The notes: a model not told the origin generated them from the letters alone. A stretch of 64,000 bases of DNA from Emcibacter sp048269205 (GCF_048269205.1 NZ_JBLXJC010000004.1:1-64000); one strand, 5' to 3'. Numbered from the stretch's first letter, positions 9,327-19,490 are shown. Numbers and translations: made by a program.

Positions 9327-10580
9327 CTAACGATAGTGCATCAGATAATCGGACACCTTGTCCAGGTCAATCTCCTGCTGGGCCCCTTCGTCAAGATCCT
9401 TGATGGTAACCTTACCCCGGGCCAGCTCATCACTACCCATCAGTATGGCCAGTTCGCTGTCCAGCTTGTTGGCGCGCTTCATGCGTTTGCCAACATTGCC
9501 GCGATAGCCCATATCCACCACAAATCCGTCATGGCGCAGGGTCCGAGCGAGTTTGAGGGCCGCCGTCTGGGCATCCGCACCGACAGGAACAATGGAAACG
9601 GGACGTGCTGTCACAGGTACATGATTGTGAGAAACAAGCTCCGCCAGCCGTTCCAGTCCGGCCGCCCAGCCGATTCCGGCTGTGGCCGGACCACCCATGA
9701 GCTCGATCAGGCCGTCATAACGGCCCCCGGCCAGGACGGTTCCCTGGGCGCCGAGCTGGGTGGTGGTAAATTCAAAAGCGGTATGGCTATAATAGTCCAG
9801 GCCGCGCACCAGGCGGGGATTGAACACATATGTAATGCCCAGCGCCGCAAGCCCCTCCTGCACCTGCTGGAAGAATGTCGAGGAGGCTTCGTTGAAATAA
9901 TCCTGCAGGACCGGAGCACCGGCCACGATTTCCCGGTCCCCCTCATCCTTGCTGTCCAGGATCCTGAGCGGGTTTTTATCGAGCCGGTTTAGACTATCCT
10001 CACTCAGGCTGTCCTTGTGCGCTACAAAATAGTCCACCAGCGCATCCCGGTAAGCAAGGCGGCTTTCCGTATCGCCCAGTGAATTGATCTCCAGTGTGAT
10101 ATGCTCCATCAGGCCAAGCTCGCCCAGAAGGTCAGCCGCCAGGGCAAGCAGTTCGATGTCCGCCTGCGGCTCCGACACCCCAAGGATTTCCACATCGATC
10201 TGGTGGAACTGGCGCATGCGGCCTTTCTGCGGGCGTTCGTAGCGGAACATGGGACCATAGCCATAGAACTTCAGAGGCAGATCCTGCTGCAGGCCGCCGG
10301 AAATGAACGCCCGGGCAATGCCGGCTGTATATTCAGGACGCAACGTCAGGCTTTCCCCGCCGCGATCCTCGAACGTGTACATTTCTTTGGACACAACATC
10401 GGACGTTTCCCCGAGCGTCCGCCTGAACACCTCGGTAAATTCGAAAATCGGCGTGGAAATCTCGCTGTGGCCATAGCGTTCCGCCACCTTGATGAACACA
10501 TCCGTTATATATCTGAAGGCACGGGCCTGATCACCTAATATATCGTGAGTCCCGCGTACCGGCTGGAGACGCGCCACCAT
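9327..10580 (-). CDS. hisS: Histidyl-tRNA synthetase
   Basis: A 417-residue class II aminoacyl-tRNA synthetase that charges tRNA-His. It opens with the typical LQPVRGTHDILGDQA motif and carries motif 2 (FRYERPQKGRMRQFHQ, around residue 120) and the histidine-binding AGGRYDGLIE (about residue 290). A C-terminal anticodon-binding domain of about 90 residues follows. It sits 15 bases downstream of ispG on the same strand, so the two are probably one transcript, an arrangement frequent in proteobacteria. Confidence 0.98.
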   Translation of the reverse strand: MVARLQPVRGTHDILGDQARAFRYITDVFIKVAERYGHSEISTPIFEFTEVFRRTLGETSDVVSKEMYTFEDRGGESLTLRPEYTAGIARAFISGGLQQDLPLKFYGYGPMFRYERPQKGRMRQFHQIDVEILGVSEPQADIELLALAADLLGELGLMEHITLEINSLGDTESRLAYRDALVDYFVAHKDSLSEDSLNRLDKNPLRILDSKDEGDREIVAGAPVLQDYFNEASSTFFQQVQEGLAALGITYVFNPRLVRGLDYYSHTAFEFTTTQLGAQGTVLAGGRYDGLIELMGGPATAGIGWAAGLERLAELVSHNHVPVTARPVSIVPVGADAQTAALKLARTLRHDGFVVDMGYRGNVGKRMKRANKLDSELAILMGSDELARGKVTIKDLDEGAQQEIDLDKVSDYLMHYR

Positions 10581-10595
10581 TCTTCTCCTTAATTC

Positions 10596-11726
10596 TCAAG
10601 ATGCTTTTTTGACAGTCTTGTTTTTTTCGTTTTCCGCGTCCAGTTGCGCGGCTTTCTGTTCCACCAGCTCGACGATATGGTCGACAATATGGTCGTCGTC
10701 AATCTTGTGATCTGTCACACCGGACAGGTAAACCATATGGTTGCCGTTGCCGCCGCCGGTCAGGCCGATATCCGTTTCCCGGGCTTCACCCGGCCCGTTC
10801 ACCACGCAGCCAATGATGCTGAGGCTCAGGGGAGTGGAAATATGCTCGAGCCGTTTTTCCAGGACTTCCACGGTCTTGATGACGGGGAAGGCCTGCCTTG
10901 CGCAGGAAGGACAGGACACAATCCGCACACCCCGATGACGCAGGTCCAGGCTTTTCAGCATTTCAAAACCCACCTTGATTTCCTCTACCGGGTCGGCAGA
11001 CAGGGACACGCGGATGGTATCACCAATGCCGGACCACAGCAGCATGCCCATGCCGATGGAGGATTTCACCGTACCCCCCCTGAGACCCCCGGCCTCGGTA
11101 ATGCCCAGATGCAGGGGATAGTCACAGGCCTCGGCCAGACCCTGATAGGCTGCCACCGCCAGAAACACATCCGAGGCTTTCACGCTGATCTTGAATTCCC
11201 GGAAGTCATTATCCTCGAGGATCTTTGCATGTTCCAGCGCACTTTGCACCATGGCTTCCGGGCAGGGTTCGCCGAACTGTTCCAGGAGATGTTTCTCAAG
11301 CGATCCCGCATTGACCCCGATGCGCATGCTGCAGCCGTGATCCTTGGCCGCCTTCACCACTTCGCGCACCCGGTCAGCGGACCCGATATTGCCCGGATTG
11401 ATCCTGAGACAGGCGGCACCCGCTTCCGCGGCCTCGATGGCGCGCTTATAGTGAAAATGAATATCCGCCACGATCGGCACCTGGGCCTCGCGAACGATTT
11501 CCTTCAGCGCCGCCGTACTTTCCTCATCCGGGCAGGACACGCGGACGATATCGGCGCCGGCGTCTTCCAGTGACCTGATCTGCGCCACAGTCGCCTTCAC
11601 ATCATGGGTCAGGGTGTTGGTCATGCTCTGCACCGAAATCGGCGCATCGCCGCCAACAGCCACATCGCCCACCATGATCTGGCGGCTTTTTCTGCGTATG
11701 ATGTCGCGATAGGGACGTACACTCAT
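10596..11726 (-). CDS. ispG: 4-hydroxy-3-methylbut-2-enyl diphosphate synthase
   Basis: IspG (GcpE), 376 residues, is the [4Fe-4S] enzyme of the penultimate step of the MEP isoprenoid pathway, reducing methylerythritol cyclodiphosphate to HMBPP. The TIM-barrel half starts with IRRKSRQIMVGDVAVGG and has VSCPDEES. The C-terminal half has the cluster ligands in VSCPSCARQAFPV and CVVNGPGEA. The C-terminus ends in a short Lys-rich tail. Its cluster need links it to the suf operon elsewhere in this window. Probably co-transcribed with hisS. Confidence 0.97.
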   Translation of the reverse strand: MSVRPYRDIIRRKSRQIMVGDVAVGGDAPISVQSMTNTLTHDVKATVAQIRSLEDAGADIVRVSCPDEESTAALKEIVREAQVPIVADIHFHYKRAIEAAEAGAACLRINPGNIGSADRVREVVKAAKDHGCSMRIGVNAGSLEKHLLEQFGEPCPEAMVQSALEHAKILEDNDFREFKISVKASDVFLAVAAYQGLAEACDYPLHLGITEAGGLRGGTVKSSIGMGMLLWSGIGDTIRVSLSADPVEEIKVGFEMLKSLDLRHRGVRIVSCPSCARQAFPVIKTVEVLEKRLEHISTPLSLSIIGCVVNGPGEARETDIGLTGGGNGNHMVYLSGVTDHKIDDDHIVDHIVELVEQKAAQLDAENEKNKTVKKAS

Positions 11727-11791
11727 GTCATTTATCCGGTTCTGTGCCTGACCATCGGGAAGGCTCTCTCAAATCCGGCCTAAACATGCGC

Positions 11792-11825
11792 AAAAAGCGG
11801 CCCGATTTCAAGGAGAAAGGGCCGC
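11792..11825 (-). terminator. Possible terminator between rodZ-like gene and ispG
   Basis: The 7-bp stem GCGGCCC (11797-11803) and GGGCCGC (11819-11825) has a 15-base loop and a run of A at 11792-11796, giving a short U-tract on the minus strand. It lies 31 bases after the rodZ-like stop. The loop is large and the T-tract short, so efficiency is uncertain. Confidence 0.5.
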
Positions 11826-11855
11826 CGAGTATGGTTTGCAGACAGATTTTTATTT

Positions 11856-12863
11856 TTAATGCTGAAGTAACGCCGTTTTTTGCAGCAGGTGCTGCTGGTC
11901 AAGCGTCAGTTCCGAAACAATCTGGCCGTAATCACCGAGAGGCGAAATGGCCACATCCCCGACAAACAGGGAAAGAGCTGAAGCATTACTTGTCATCAGT
12001 TTCAGACCCTTGCGGTCGGGCGCGAAGAATTCCTCGCCTTCCTGTACCACACGGTCGAACAAAATTTCACCTTCGGGGCCGGAAATCCGTACCCAGATAT
12101 CAGCCGCCGCCGTCAAACGAATCCGGTCGCCAACCACCGGCGTTGCCCTGACTTCACGGCTAAAGATTTCATCCGCGTCACTGTCATTGGTATGGGCCGT
12201 TGCCTGCTGGACCAGCGTAAAGGTCGGGCTCTCGTCAACTGGTTTATTCTCGGCCAGTTTTTTCTCTACCGGTTTTTTCCCGGGCTCCGCCGCGACTTTT
12301 TCAACAGCCTGCTTGACGGGTTCCGCAAGGGCAATCTGTGTGGCGGTTGCGGGCGCAGATGCGGTCAACATTGTATCCGCCATGCTCAGGCTGCTCACAT
12401 CATCCAGAGCAATCAAGTCCTCACGAACCTCTTCCGTACCGAACATCATACCGACGCCAAGCACCATCACCAGTGACAGGCCGCCGATGGAGGCTGCAAT
12501 ATTGCGGGGCAGACTTGCCCGCGCAGGCACCTCGGGGAACACCAGCTCCACTTTCTGGAAAGCGCCTTCATATTCGGATTTGAACTGGCTGACGACAGAT
12601 GTCGCATCCAGGCCTAGATAGGTTGCATAACTTTTAAGAAACCCGCTGGCATAACATGCCGTCGGAAATGCTGAAAAATTGTTCTGTTCAAGTGCCTCGA
12701 GAAGATGTGGGCGAATACAAAGTTCGCGCGCTACATTATCCAGATCATTAAGCCCGCGGGATTTCCGGGCACCTGACAAAAGGCTTCCCACATCGGGGGT
12801 TTTGTCTTCCCCTGCCTCTGCCTGCATTGTTTTTTCCCCTGTCGTAACCACCATTTTATCCAT
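11856..12863 (-). CDS. rodZ: RodZ-like helix-turn-helix membrane protein
   Basis: A 335-residue protein with the RodZ architecture: a cytoplasmic helix-turn-helix domain at about residues 27-90 (GSLLSGARKSRGLNDLDNVA), one transmembrane helix at about 121-142, a Pro/Lys/Glu-rich periplasmic linker, and a C-terminal beta domain (DUF4115) with IRLTAAADIWVRISGPEG. RodZ links MreB filaments to the wall-elongation machinery in the inner membrane. The position upstream of ispG-hisS is the usual one. Identity as a true RodZ rests on domain order rather than overall similarity. Confidence 0.85.
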   Translation of the reverse strand: MDKMVVTTGEKTMQAEAGEDKTPDVGSLLSGARKSRGLNDLDNVARELCIRPHLLEALEQNNFSAFPTACYASGFLKSYATYLGLDATSVVSQFKSEYEGAFQKVELVFPEVPARASLPRNIAASIGGLSLVMVLGVGMMFGTEEVREDLIALDDVSSLSMADTMLTASAPATATQIALAEPVKQAVEKVAAEPGKKPVEKKLAENKPVDESPTFTLVQQATAHTNDSDADEIFSREVRATPVVGDRIRLTAAADIWVRISGPEGEILFDRVVQEGEEFFAPDRKGLKLMTSNASALSLFVGDVAISPLGDYGQIVSELTLDQQHLLQKTALLQH

Positions 12864-13131
12864 TCAAATAAACAGTCCCGCTGCTGTATCAGCGGTCAAT
12901 AACGTTAATTTGCGTTCCCGGTGTAGAAGTCCAACCCCTGAAAACGGATATAAACCGTAGCTTACCCGAATTATTAATTAGTTAATTTTATATCGAGTTA
13001 CGTTCTTTTCCGCCCTGTTCATCTTTTTTTAAGGCATTTTTTTGAAGTGAACCGTAGATTAACACAGGGAGTCAATAAAAAACTGCAACTGACGGGCATA
13101 GAACGGAATTTCTAGTCCGATTCTTCTAGAA

Positions 13132-15399
13132 TCAGCGAATCTGGATACCGTGGTCCTTGGCAAACGTCAGAATTCTGTTGCGGACCGAATGATCCGAACG
13201 ACTCAGCAATCCCGCCATATAATCCTCAAGCTGATCAAGGTTAAGACTTCTTATCATCATTTTCACGGGCCCCACCGATGCCGGCGCAATGGACAGGCGC
13301 CTCAGACCGATACCGAGAAGAGCGAGCGCCGCCACAGGCTTCCCGCCCAGTTCCCCGCACAGGGTTACCGGCACTTCATACTCGTTGCATTTGTCGATAA
13401 CAAACTTCATCATGCTCAGCGCCGGCGGCGACAGGGGATCATACCGGTCCGCCAGTTTCGGGTTTTCCCGGTCACAGGCAAAAAAGAACTGCATCAGGTC
13501 GTTGCTGCCGATGGACACAAAATCCACCAGTGGCAAAAGATGGTCCAGCTGCCAGAGCAGGGATGGCACCTCGAGCATGGTACCCACCTTGACAGTCCTG
13601 GGCCCCTGCTTGCCAAATTTCTTCAGCCACTCCAGCTCCTTGTCGAGAATGGATTTTGCAGCACTGAATTCACTGACATCCGCGATCATGGGGAACATGA
13701 TGCTAATATCCCGTCCCTCTGCAGCCTGGAACAGGGCCCTGAGCTGATACCTGAGCAATGCCGGCCGGTCCAGGGAGATGCGCATGGCCCGCCAGCCGAG
13801 CGCCGGGTTGGCTTCCTCCTCCCTTTTCAGAAAAGACACCGGTTTGTCGCCACCGATATCAAGGGTACGGAAAACCACCGGTTTGTCACCGGCCATATCC
13901 ATGATGGATTTGTAAAATTCTGCCTGAATATCCACCTTGGGCATGGTGGCGCTGACCATGAACTGGAATTCGGTGCGGAACAAACCGACCCCCTTGGCGC
14001 CGGTCCGCTCCAGGCCGTCCATGTCGATGGTCAGACCGGCATTGATAAAGAGGTCGATTTCCACCCCGTCAAGGGTAACGGCCCTTTTGTCCCTCAGCGC
14101 CTCGTAACTGGCCAGCAGCTCTGCCCGGCTGCTGATATTTTCCTGGTAGCTCTGCAGAATTTCCGGCAGGGGAGAGAAATAGACAATTCCCTCGACGCCG
14201 TCCACGATCACCCTTTCGCCTTCCTGCACATGCAGAAGCGCATCTTCCACCTGGCCCACCATGGGAATGCCGAGCGCCCGGGCGACAATAGCCACATGGG
14301 CGGTCGCCGCCCCCTGCTGCAGGATCACCGCCTGGAGTTTATCCCGGTCATAGTCCAGCAGGTCGGCAGGCCCCATGTTCTGGGCCACAAGAATGGCATT
14401 GTCCGGCAGGCTGTCAGCCGCCGCGGTACCGGTCTTGCCCACCAAGTGACGGATCAGCCGGTTTGACAGGTCATCAAGGTCGCTGAGCCTTTCCCTGAGG
14501 TAAGGATCGTCGGTTTGCTGCATACGGCCACGGTTATCCATCTGGATACGCTCAACGGCCGCCTCTGCGGTAAGACCCGTCTCGATCACCTCGACAATCT
14601 TGGCTTTCCACCCCTTGTCCCGGGCAAACATCTTGTAGACGTCAAGAATTTCCCGATGTTCGCCATGATGACGGAAGTCCTCGGCCGACATCATATCGTC
14701 AATCTGGCCGACAAGACTTTCCAGCGCGGTGTCCAGACGCTTTAGCTCGCGCGTCGGATTATTGGACAGGTGATGGGTGACTTCCACCTTGGGCTCATGA
14801 AGAACGGCCCGCCCCTCGGCCAGCCCTTCCGAAAAGACGACCCCTTCAAAGCTCGGGGTTGCCGCCCGTTCGAGGGTGCCTTCGGGGGTTTCAAAGGGAT
14901 CAAAAAGCTCGCCGCCGGCAACAAGCTCGGCCAGGACCATGGCCACGGTCTGGAGAACTTCCACTTCCTCCTCGGAATACTGGCGCAGGGTCTTGTTCTG
15001 AATGACAAGAACCCCTGCCACATTGCCGGCCCTCAGGATCGGCACCCCAAGGAAGGAATGATAGACTTCCTCTCCGGTTTCCGGACGGTAAACGAATTTC
15101 GGATGGTTCTGGGCGTTGGCCAGGTTAAGCGGTATGCCGGTTGAGGCCACATGGCCCACCAGGCCCTCGCCCACCTGCAGACGGGTCATGTGAATGGCCG
15201 AGGCCTTGAGGCCTTCGGTGGCGAAAAGCTCCAGCATTTCCCCGCCGCGCAGGAAATAGACAGAACACACTTCCGAGACCATATTCCCGGCAATCAGGCG
15301 CACCAGCTGGTTCAGGCGATCCTCGGCACCACCGGTACCGGCCATGATCTGGTGTAACCGTCTTAACAAAAGACGCGGTGCGCTGCTTGCGGGGGTCAT
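13132..15399 (-). CDS. ptsP: Phosphoenolpyruvate-protein phosphotransferase PtsP (EI-Ntr)
   Basis: This 755-residue protein is enzyme I of the nitrogen-type phosphotransferase system, which passes phosphate from phosphoenolpyruvate to NPr and on to EIIA-Ntr as a regulatory signal. An N-terminal GAF domain (about residues 20-160) distinguishes it from sugar-PTS enzyme I and probably senses glutamine or 2-oxoglutarate. The phosphohistidine domain has the active His at 368 in GAATAHVAIVARALGIP. The PEP-binding barrel follows, with GVGLFRTEFQFM and the catalytic Cys region VPVTLCGELGGKP. The gene lies between lysC/NMO and rodZ, in a lysC-ptsP-prfA order conserved in alphaproteobacteria. Confidence 0.96.
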   Translation of the reverse strand: MTPASSAPRLLLRRLHQIMAGTGGAEDRLNQLVRLIAGNMVSEVCSVYFLRGGEMLELFATEGLKASAIHMTRLQVGEGLVGHVASTGIPLNLANAQNHPKFVYRPETGEEVYHSFLGVPILRAGNVAGVLVIQNKTLRQYSEEEVEVLQTVAMVLAELVAGGELFDPFETPEGTLERAATPSFEGVVFSEGLAEGRAVLHEPKVEVTHHLSNNPTRELKRLDTALESLVGQIDDMMSAEDFRHHGEHREILDVYKMFARDKGWKAKIVEVIETGLTAEAAVERIQMDNRGRMQQTDDPYLRERLSDLDDLSNRLIRHLVGKTGTAAADSLPDNAILVAQNMGPADLLDYDRDKLQAVILQQGAATAHVAIVARALGIPMVGQVEDALLHVQEGERVIVDGVEGIVYFSPLPEILQSYQENISSRAELLASYEALRDKRAVTLDGVEIDLFINAGLTIDMDGLERTGAKGVGLFRTEFQFMVSATMPKVDIQAEFYKSIMDMAGDKPVVFRTLDIGGDKPVSFLKREEEANPALGWRAMRISLDRPALLRYQLRALFQAAEGRDISIMFPMIADVSEFSAAKSILDKELEWLKKFGKQGPRTVKVGTMLEVPSLLWQLDHLLPLVDFVSIGSNDLMQFFFACDRENPKLADRYDPLSPPALSMMKFVIDKCNEYEVPVTLCGELGGKPVAALALLGIGLRRLSIAPASVGPVKMMIRSLNLDQLEDYMAGLLSRSDHSVRNRILTFAKDHGIQIR

Positions 15400-15469
15400 C
15401 TACCCTCCTTTGCCATTGCCAGAGAAACAGGATGGGTCCTATCCGCTTCTCAATCTGTATGGGATTGTC

Positions 15470-16483
15470 TTATTTAACTGCCAGATATGATGCGGCCTGT
15501 TCAACAAGCTCTTCGATGATTTCCCTCGCTGGCTGTATGCTCTTTACCATTCCTACGCTTTGCCCGGCCATGACGGATCCTCCCTGAACATCTCCGTCGA
15601 TGACCGCTTTTTTCAATGCCCCTGCCCAGTAATGTTCTATGGCCAGTTGGGACTCCTTGAGGTCCATTTCACCGGCCTGGTATTTGTTTATCACATCCTG
15701 CTGGGTTTTCATAAAATCTTCTGTGGCGTCATTCTTGAGGGCCCGCACCGGAATGACCGGGAATCGGGGATCAAGCTGAACCGACGTAATGGCATCCCTT
15801 GCATTGCCTTTGATAAAGGCCTGCTTGAAGTTTTCATGAGCGATGGATTCCTCGGCGCAGACAAATCTTGTGCCCAGCTGAACACCGGAGGCGCCCATTT
15901 CCAGATAGGCGCCAATGGTCTCGCCGCGACCGATTCCCCCGGCCACGAAAACCGGCACGTCCGTAATATGGGGCAGGATCTCCTGAACCAGAATGGAGGT
16001 GGATACGGGGCCAATATGACCGCCGGCCTCGGAACCTTCCACCACCAGCGCATCGACGCCGGACCGGATCAGCTTCTTGGCCAGCACAAGCGCCGGGGCA
16101 AAACAGATGACCTTGGCGCCACCGTCCTTGATCTTTTGAATAGCCCCCCCCGGCGGGATACCGCCGGCCAGCACCACATGGCCGACCTTGTGGGAAAGCG
16201 TCACATCAATCAGGGCGTCCAGATCGGGATGCATGGTGATCAGGTTGACGCCGAACGGCTTGTCGGTCATCTCCTTAGTCGCGGCAATTTCCTGATCCAG
16301 GAGATCGGGGGTCATGCTGCCGCAGGCGATCACGCCGAAACCGCCCGCATTGGACAGGGCCGAGACCAGGTGACGTTCCGATACCCAGCTCATGGCGCCC
16401 CCGAGAATGGCATATTCGGTGCCGAGGAATTCTTTGCCCTGTGCCCACAACCTGTTCAGGCGTTCATGTCCGTTGCTGCTCAT
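15470..16483 (-). CDS. Nitronate monooxygenase-like flavoprotein
   Basis: A 337-residue FMN-dependent TIM-barrel protein of the 2-nitropropane dioxygenase family, which oxidises alkyl nitronates. Some relatives (FabK) are enoyl-ACP reductases. N-terminal GGAMSWVSERHLVSALSNAGGFG, the flavin/phosphate loop GGIGRGETIGAYLEMGA and the active-site segment VEGSEAGGHIGP, with its histidine, are all visible. It sits between lysC and ptsP on the same strand, 32 bases after lysC. A detoxifying role is the simplest reading, but a FabK-like role is not excluded by sequence alone. Confidence 0.85.
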   Translation of the reverse strand: MSSNGHERLNRLWAQGKEFLGTEYAILGGAMSWVSERHLVSALSNAGGFGVIACGSMTPDLLDQEIAATKEMTDKPFGVNLITMHPDLDALIDVTLSHKVGHVVLAGGIPPGGAIQKIKDGGAKVICFAPALVLAKKLIRSGVDALVVEGSEAGGHIGPVSTSILVQEILPHITDVPVFVAGGIGRGETIGAYLEMGASGVQLGTRFVCAEESIAHENFKQAFIKGNARDAITSVQLDPRFPVIPVRALKNDATEDFMKTQQDVINKYQAGEMDLKESQLAIEHYWAGALKKAVIDGDVQGGSVMAGQSVGMVKSIQPAREIIEELVEQAASYLAVK

Positions 16484-16514
16484 TTCATATGCCCCCGCCA
16501 GTTTGGTTCAGCCG

Positions 16515-17732
16515 TTATGCGCCGTCGAGTCCGTAAGCCGTATGCAGGGCCCGGACAGCCAGTTCGGTATATTCGGAATCGATCAGAACGCTGATCTTGA
16601 TTTCGGATGTCGAAATCACCTGGATATTGATGCCTTTGTCCGCCAGTGTCTGAAACATGGTTGCCGCGACACCGGCGTGGGAACGCATGCCGACGCCGAT
16701 AACGGAAATCTTGACCACATTCTTGTCGGAAACGAGGCGCTCATATTTCAGGCTGCTTGCATTTTCCAGAATCTTGATGGCTTTTTCCACATCGCCCTGG
16801 GGTACGGTAAAGGTAATATCTGTTTTCAGGCCGTCCTCTGACTCATTCTGAATGATCATGTCCACATTGATATTGCCATCGGCGAGCGGACTGAACACTT
16901 CACCGGCAATACCCGGGGTATTGTCCACACCGACCAGAGTTATTCTTGCTTCATTGTTGGCATAGGCGATGCCACTGACGACTTGTTTTTCCACGATTTC
17001 ATCCTCATCAACCACCAGTGTACCCGGTGTATCCGTAAAACTTGAAAGAACCTGTACCCGCACACCGTGATTCATAGCCATGGCCACGGAGCGGGTCTGC
17101 AGCACCTTGGCGCCGAGAGACGCCATTTCAAGCATTTCCTCATAGGTGATCTTTTCCAGCTTGCGGGCTTTGGGCACGATACGCGGATCGGTGGTAAAGA
17201 CACCTTCCACATCCGTGTAAATGTCACAACGGTCCGCCTCCAGCGCCGCCGCCAGCGCCACCGCCGACGTATCTGATCCGCCGCGGCCAAGGGTCGTAAT
17301 CCTGTTGTCATCGGCAATGCCCTGGAAACCCGCCATCACACAGACCACACCTTCTTCCAGGCGCTCGCGCATGGCGGTGGTGTCAATCTCGCTGATACGG
17401 GCGGCGCCATGTACGTCATCGGTTTTGAAGGGAACCTGCCATCCGAGCCAGGACCTGGCCGGAATATCCATATTCTGCAACGTCAGGGCGAGAAGGCCGG
17501 AGGTAATCTGTTCACCTGCAGCAACAACAGTATCATATTCCCGGGCATCGTGCAGCGGTGAGGCATCTTCCACCCATTTTACCAGCTGGTCCGTCGTTCC
17601 CGCCATGGCGGAAACAACAACAGCCACCTGGTTACCGGCCTCGACCTCTTTTCTTACGCGGCGGGCCACATTCCGTATCCTGTCCAGATCGGCTACGGAA
17701 GTCCCGCCAAATTTCATGACAATTCGTGACAT
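16515..17732 (-). CDS. lysC: Aspartate kinase
   Basis: A 405-residue aspartokinase that phosphorylates aspartate as the first step toward lysine, methionine, threonine and diaminopimelate. The kinase half begins MSRIVMKFGGTSVAD and includes GRGGSDTSAVALAAAL. The C-terminal third has two ACT domains (ITLVGVDNTPGIAG and ISVIGVGMRSHAGVAA) that give feedback control by amino acids. The ATG at 17732 is preferred over a GTG one codon earlier because it matches the family N-terminus. It is divergent from ubiG across a 151-base gap. Confidence 0.97.
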   Translation of the reverse strand: MSRIVMKFGGTSVADLDRIRNVARRVRKEVEAGNQVAVVVSAMAGTTDQLVKWVEDASPLHDAREYDTVVAAGEQITSGLLALTLQNMDIPARSWLGWQVPFKTDDVHGAARISEIDTTAMRERLEEGVVCVMAGFQGIADDNRITTLGRGGSDTSAVALAAALEADRCDIYTDVEGVFTTDPRIVPKARKLEKITYEEMLEMASLGAKVLQTRSVAMAMNHGVRVQVLSSFTDTPGTLVVDEDEIVEKQVVSGIAYANNEARITLVGVDNTPGIAGEVFSPLADGNINVDMIIQNESEDGLKTDITFTVPQGDVEKAIKILENASSLKYERLVSDKNVVKISVIGVGMRSHAGVAATMFQTLADKGINIQVISTSEIKISVLIDSEYTELAVRALHTAYGLDGA

Positions 17733-17883
17733 CACTCAAACCTGATTGTGCTCCTTGCGGGGCATTCTTTAAAAATCGCGCTATACATATACGTTTATCC
17801 TTGCTTGAAGCAAGGCTTGAGTTAGATATAGTGTGTAAAATATGGTTTTTTTATAACAATATTACGAACAGGATTTTTTTCTC

Positions 17884-18654
17884 ATGGCGGCAAGTCCTGC
17901 CAATTCAGGTCAATCTTCTCCCCCCAGATCAGTGGATCCGGAGGAAATCGCCAATTTTTCCGCCATGGCCGCCACCTGGTGGGATCCGGACGGTCCGTTC
18001 AGACCGCTGCATAAAATGAATCCGGTGCGGCTCGAATTCATCAAGGCGTCCCTGTGCCGCCACTTTGACCGGGATGTCACTGCCACCGACGCCCTCAAGG
18101 GATTGCGCATTCTCGATATCGGTTGCGGCGGCGGTCTGCTGTGTGAGCCGCTGACCCGGCTCGGGGCAACCATGGTCGGCGCCGACGCCTCGGAAAAAAA
18201 CATTGGCACCGCCCGGGCCCATGCCGCGGACTCAGGACTGGATATCGACTATCGTCATATCACGGCGGAAGAACTTGCCGAAGCCGGCGAAAAGTTTGAC
18301 GCTATCCTGAACATGGAAGTGATCGAACATGTGGCGGATATCCCGTCCTTTCTGACCGCTTGCCACAACCTCCTGAAAGATGGCGGATGCATGACCCTGT
18401 CGACCCTGAACCGGACGGCGAAATCCTGGCTCATGGCCATTGCCGGAGCGGAATATATCCTGCGCTGGCTGCCGGTGGGCACCCACGACTGGCAAAAATT
18501 TCTAAAACCCTCCGAGCTTTCACGCAGCCTGCGGGATTCAGGTTTCAAAACCCTGGATATCAAAGGCATGGTCTTTCACCCCATCAGCGGCATATGGTCG
18601 CTTGATGATCATGATTTTTCCGTCAACTATGTAGCGCTGGCCGAAAAGGCCTGA
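17884..18654 (+). CDS. ubiG: Ubiquinone biosynthesis O-methyltransferase UbiG
   Basis: This 256-residue S-adenosylmethionine methyltransferase carries out the two O-methylations of ubiquinone synthesis. The UbiG signature is clear: a leader segment containing FSAMAATWWDPDGPFRPLH that precedes the fold, then ILDIGCGGGLLCEPLTRLGA, MEVIEHVADIPSFL and the C-terminal VGTHDWQKFLKPSEL. It is divergent from lysC, a common alphaproteobacterial arrangement. It is followed after 14 bases by fdhD. No good ribosome binding site is seen before ATG 17884. Confidence 0.97.
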   Translation: MAASPANSGQSSPPRSVDPEEIANFSAMAATWWDPDGPFRPLHKMNPVRLEFIKASLCRHFDRDVTATDALKGLRILDIGCGGGLLCEPLTRLGATMVGADASEKNIGTARAHAADSGLDIDYRHITAEELAEAGEKFDAILNMEVIEHVADIPSFLTACHNLLKDGGCMTLSTLNRTAKSWLMAIAGAEYILRWLPVGTHDWQKFLKPSELSRSLRDSGFKTLDIKGMVFHPISGIWSLDDHDFSVNYVALAEKA

Positions 18655-18668
18655 TCGGGCAGGTCACA

Positions 18669-19490
18669 ATGGCAGATTTTCCCACATTCCGGGACCACAC
18701 CGCGAAAATCTGGCCTCCTTCCGAAGGATCGGGAGAGGAGAAACGGCATATCGCCTGCGAGATTCCAGTGTCCATCGAATATAATTGCGCCTCCTATGCG
18801 GTCATGATGGTCACCCCGTCCGACCTGGAGGATTTTGTCTATGGCTTCAGCCTGACCGAGGGCATCATTGACGGGGCAGGAGACATCATCGGTCTTGATA
18901 TACATAATGTGGAAAACGGTCTGGTTGCAGCGGTCGAAATCAAAGAGCATTGCTTTGAGAGACTTGAAGATTTCAAAAGGCAGATGGCCGGGCGAACCGG
19001 CTGCGGACTGTGTGGGGCCGACCGGCTGGAACATGTCATCCGGCCCCTGCCGTCGGTGCCAAAAGGCATAACCTTCCCGGCCACAATCCTTCATAAAAGC
19101 ATGCAGCAACTGCACACACATCAACCGCTGAACCGGGAGACAGGCGCCGTTCATGCCGCCGCCTTCTGCGACAGGACAGGAAATATTGTTGTCGCACGGG
19201 AAGATGTGGGCCGACATAACGCGCTGGATAAAATTATTGGTCAATTGATGCGGCAGGGGATGGACCCGGCGGACGGCTATGTGCTCGTTTCAAGTCGTTG
19301 CAGCTTCGAAATGGTACAGAAATGCGCGGCCGCGCGCCTGCCGCTGATCGCCGCCGTCTCGGCGCCCACTGACCTTGCCATTGATCTGGCCCGAAAGACC
19401 GCTGTCACCCTGGTGGCGCTGGTGCGGGACGATAACATGAGCCTTTATGAAGACACCCCGGGACGGGTCAAGACAGACAATGACGGATGA
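18669..19490 (+). CDS. fdhD: Formate dehydrogenase accessory sulfurtransferase FdhD
   Basis: A 273-residue protein of the FdhD family, which transfers sulfur from a cysteine desulfurase to the molybdenum cofactor so that formate dehydrogenase becomes active. The functional CxxC is seen in RTGCGLCGADRLEHV (about residue 120). Other family motifs are DLEDFVYGFSLTEGII and the conserved VAREDVGRHNALDKIIG near residue 180. No formate dehydrogenase subunit is in this window, but the molybdenum-cofactor gene mobA lies 540 bases downstream on the other strand. It overlaps the next gene by 11 bases. Confidence 0.96.
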   Translation: MADFPTFRDHTAKIWPPSEGSGEEKRHIACEIPVSIEYNCASYAVMMVTPSDLEDFVYGFSLTEGIIDGAGDIIGLDIHNVENGLVAAVEIKEHCFERLEDFKRQMAGRTGCGLCGADRLEHVIRPLPSVPKGITFPATILHKSMQQLHTHQPLNRETGAVHAAAFCDRTGNIVVAREDVGRHNALDKIIGQLMRQGMDPADGYVLVSSRCSFEMVQKCAAARLPLIAAVSAPTDLAIDLARKTAVTLVALVRDDNMSLYEDTPGRVKTDNDG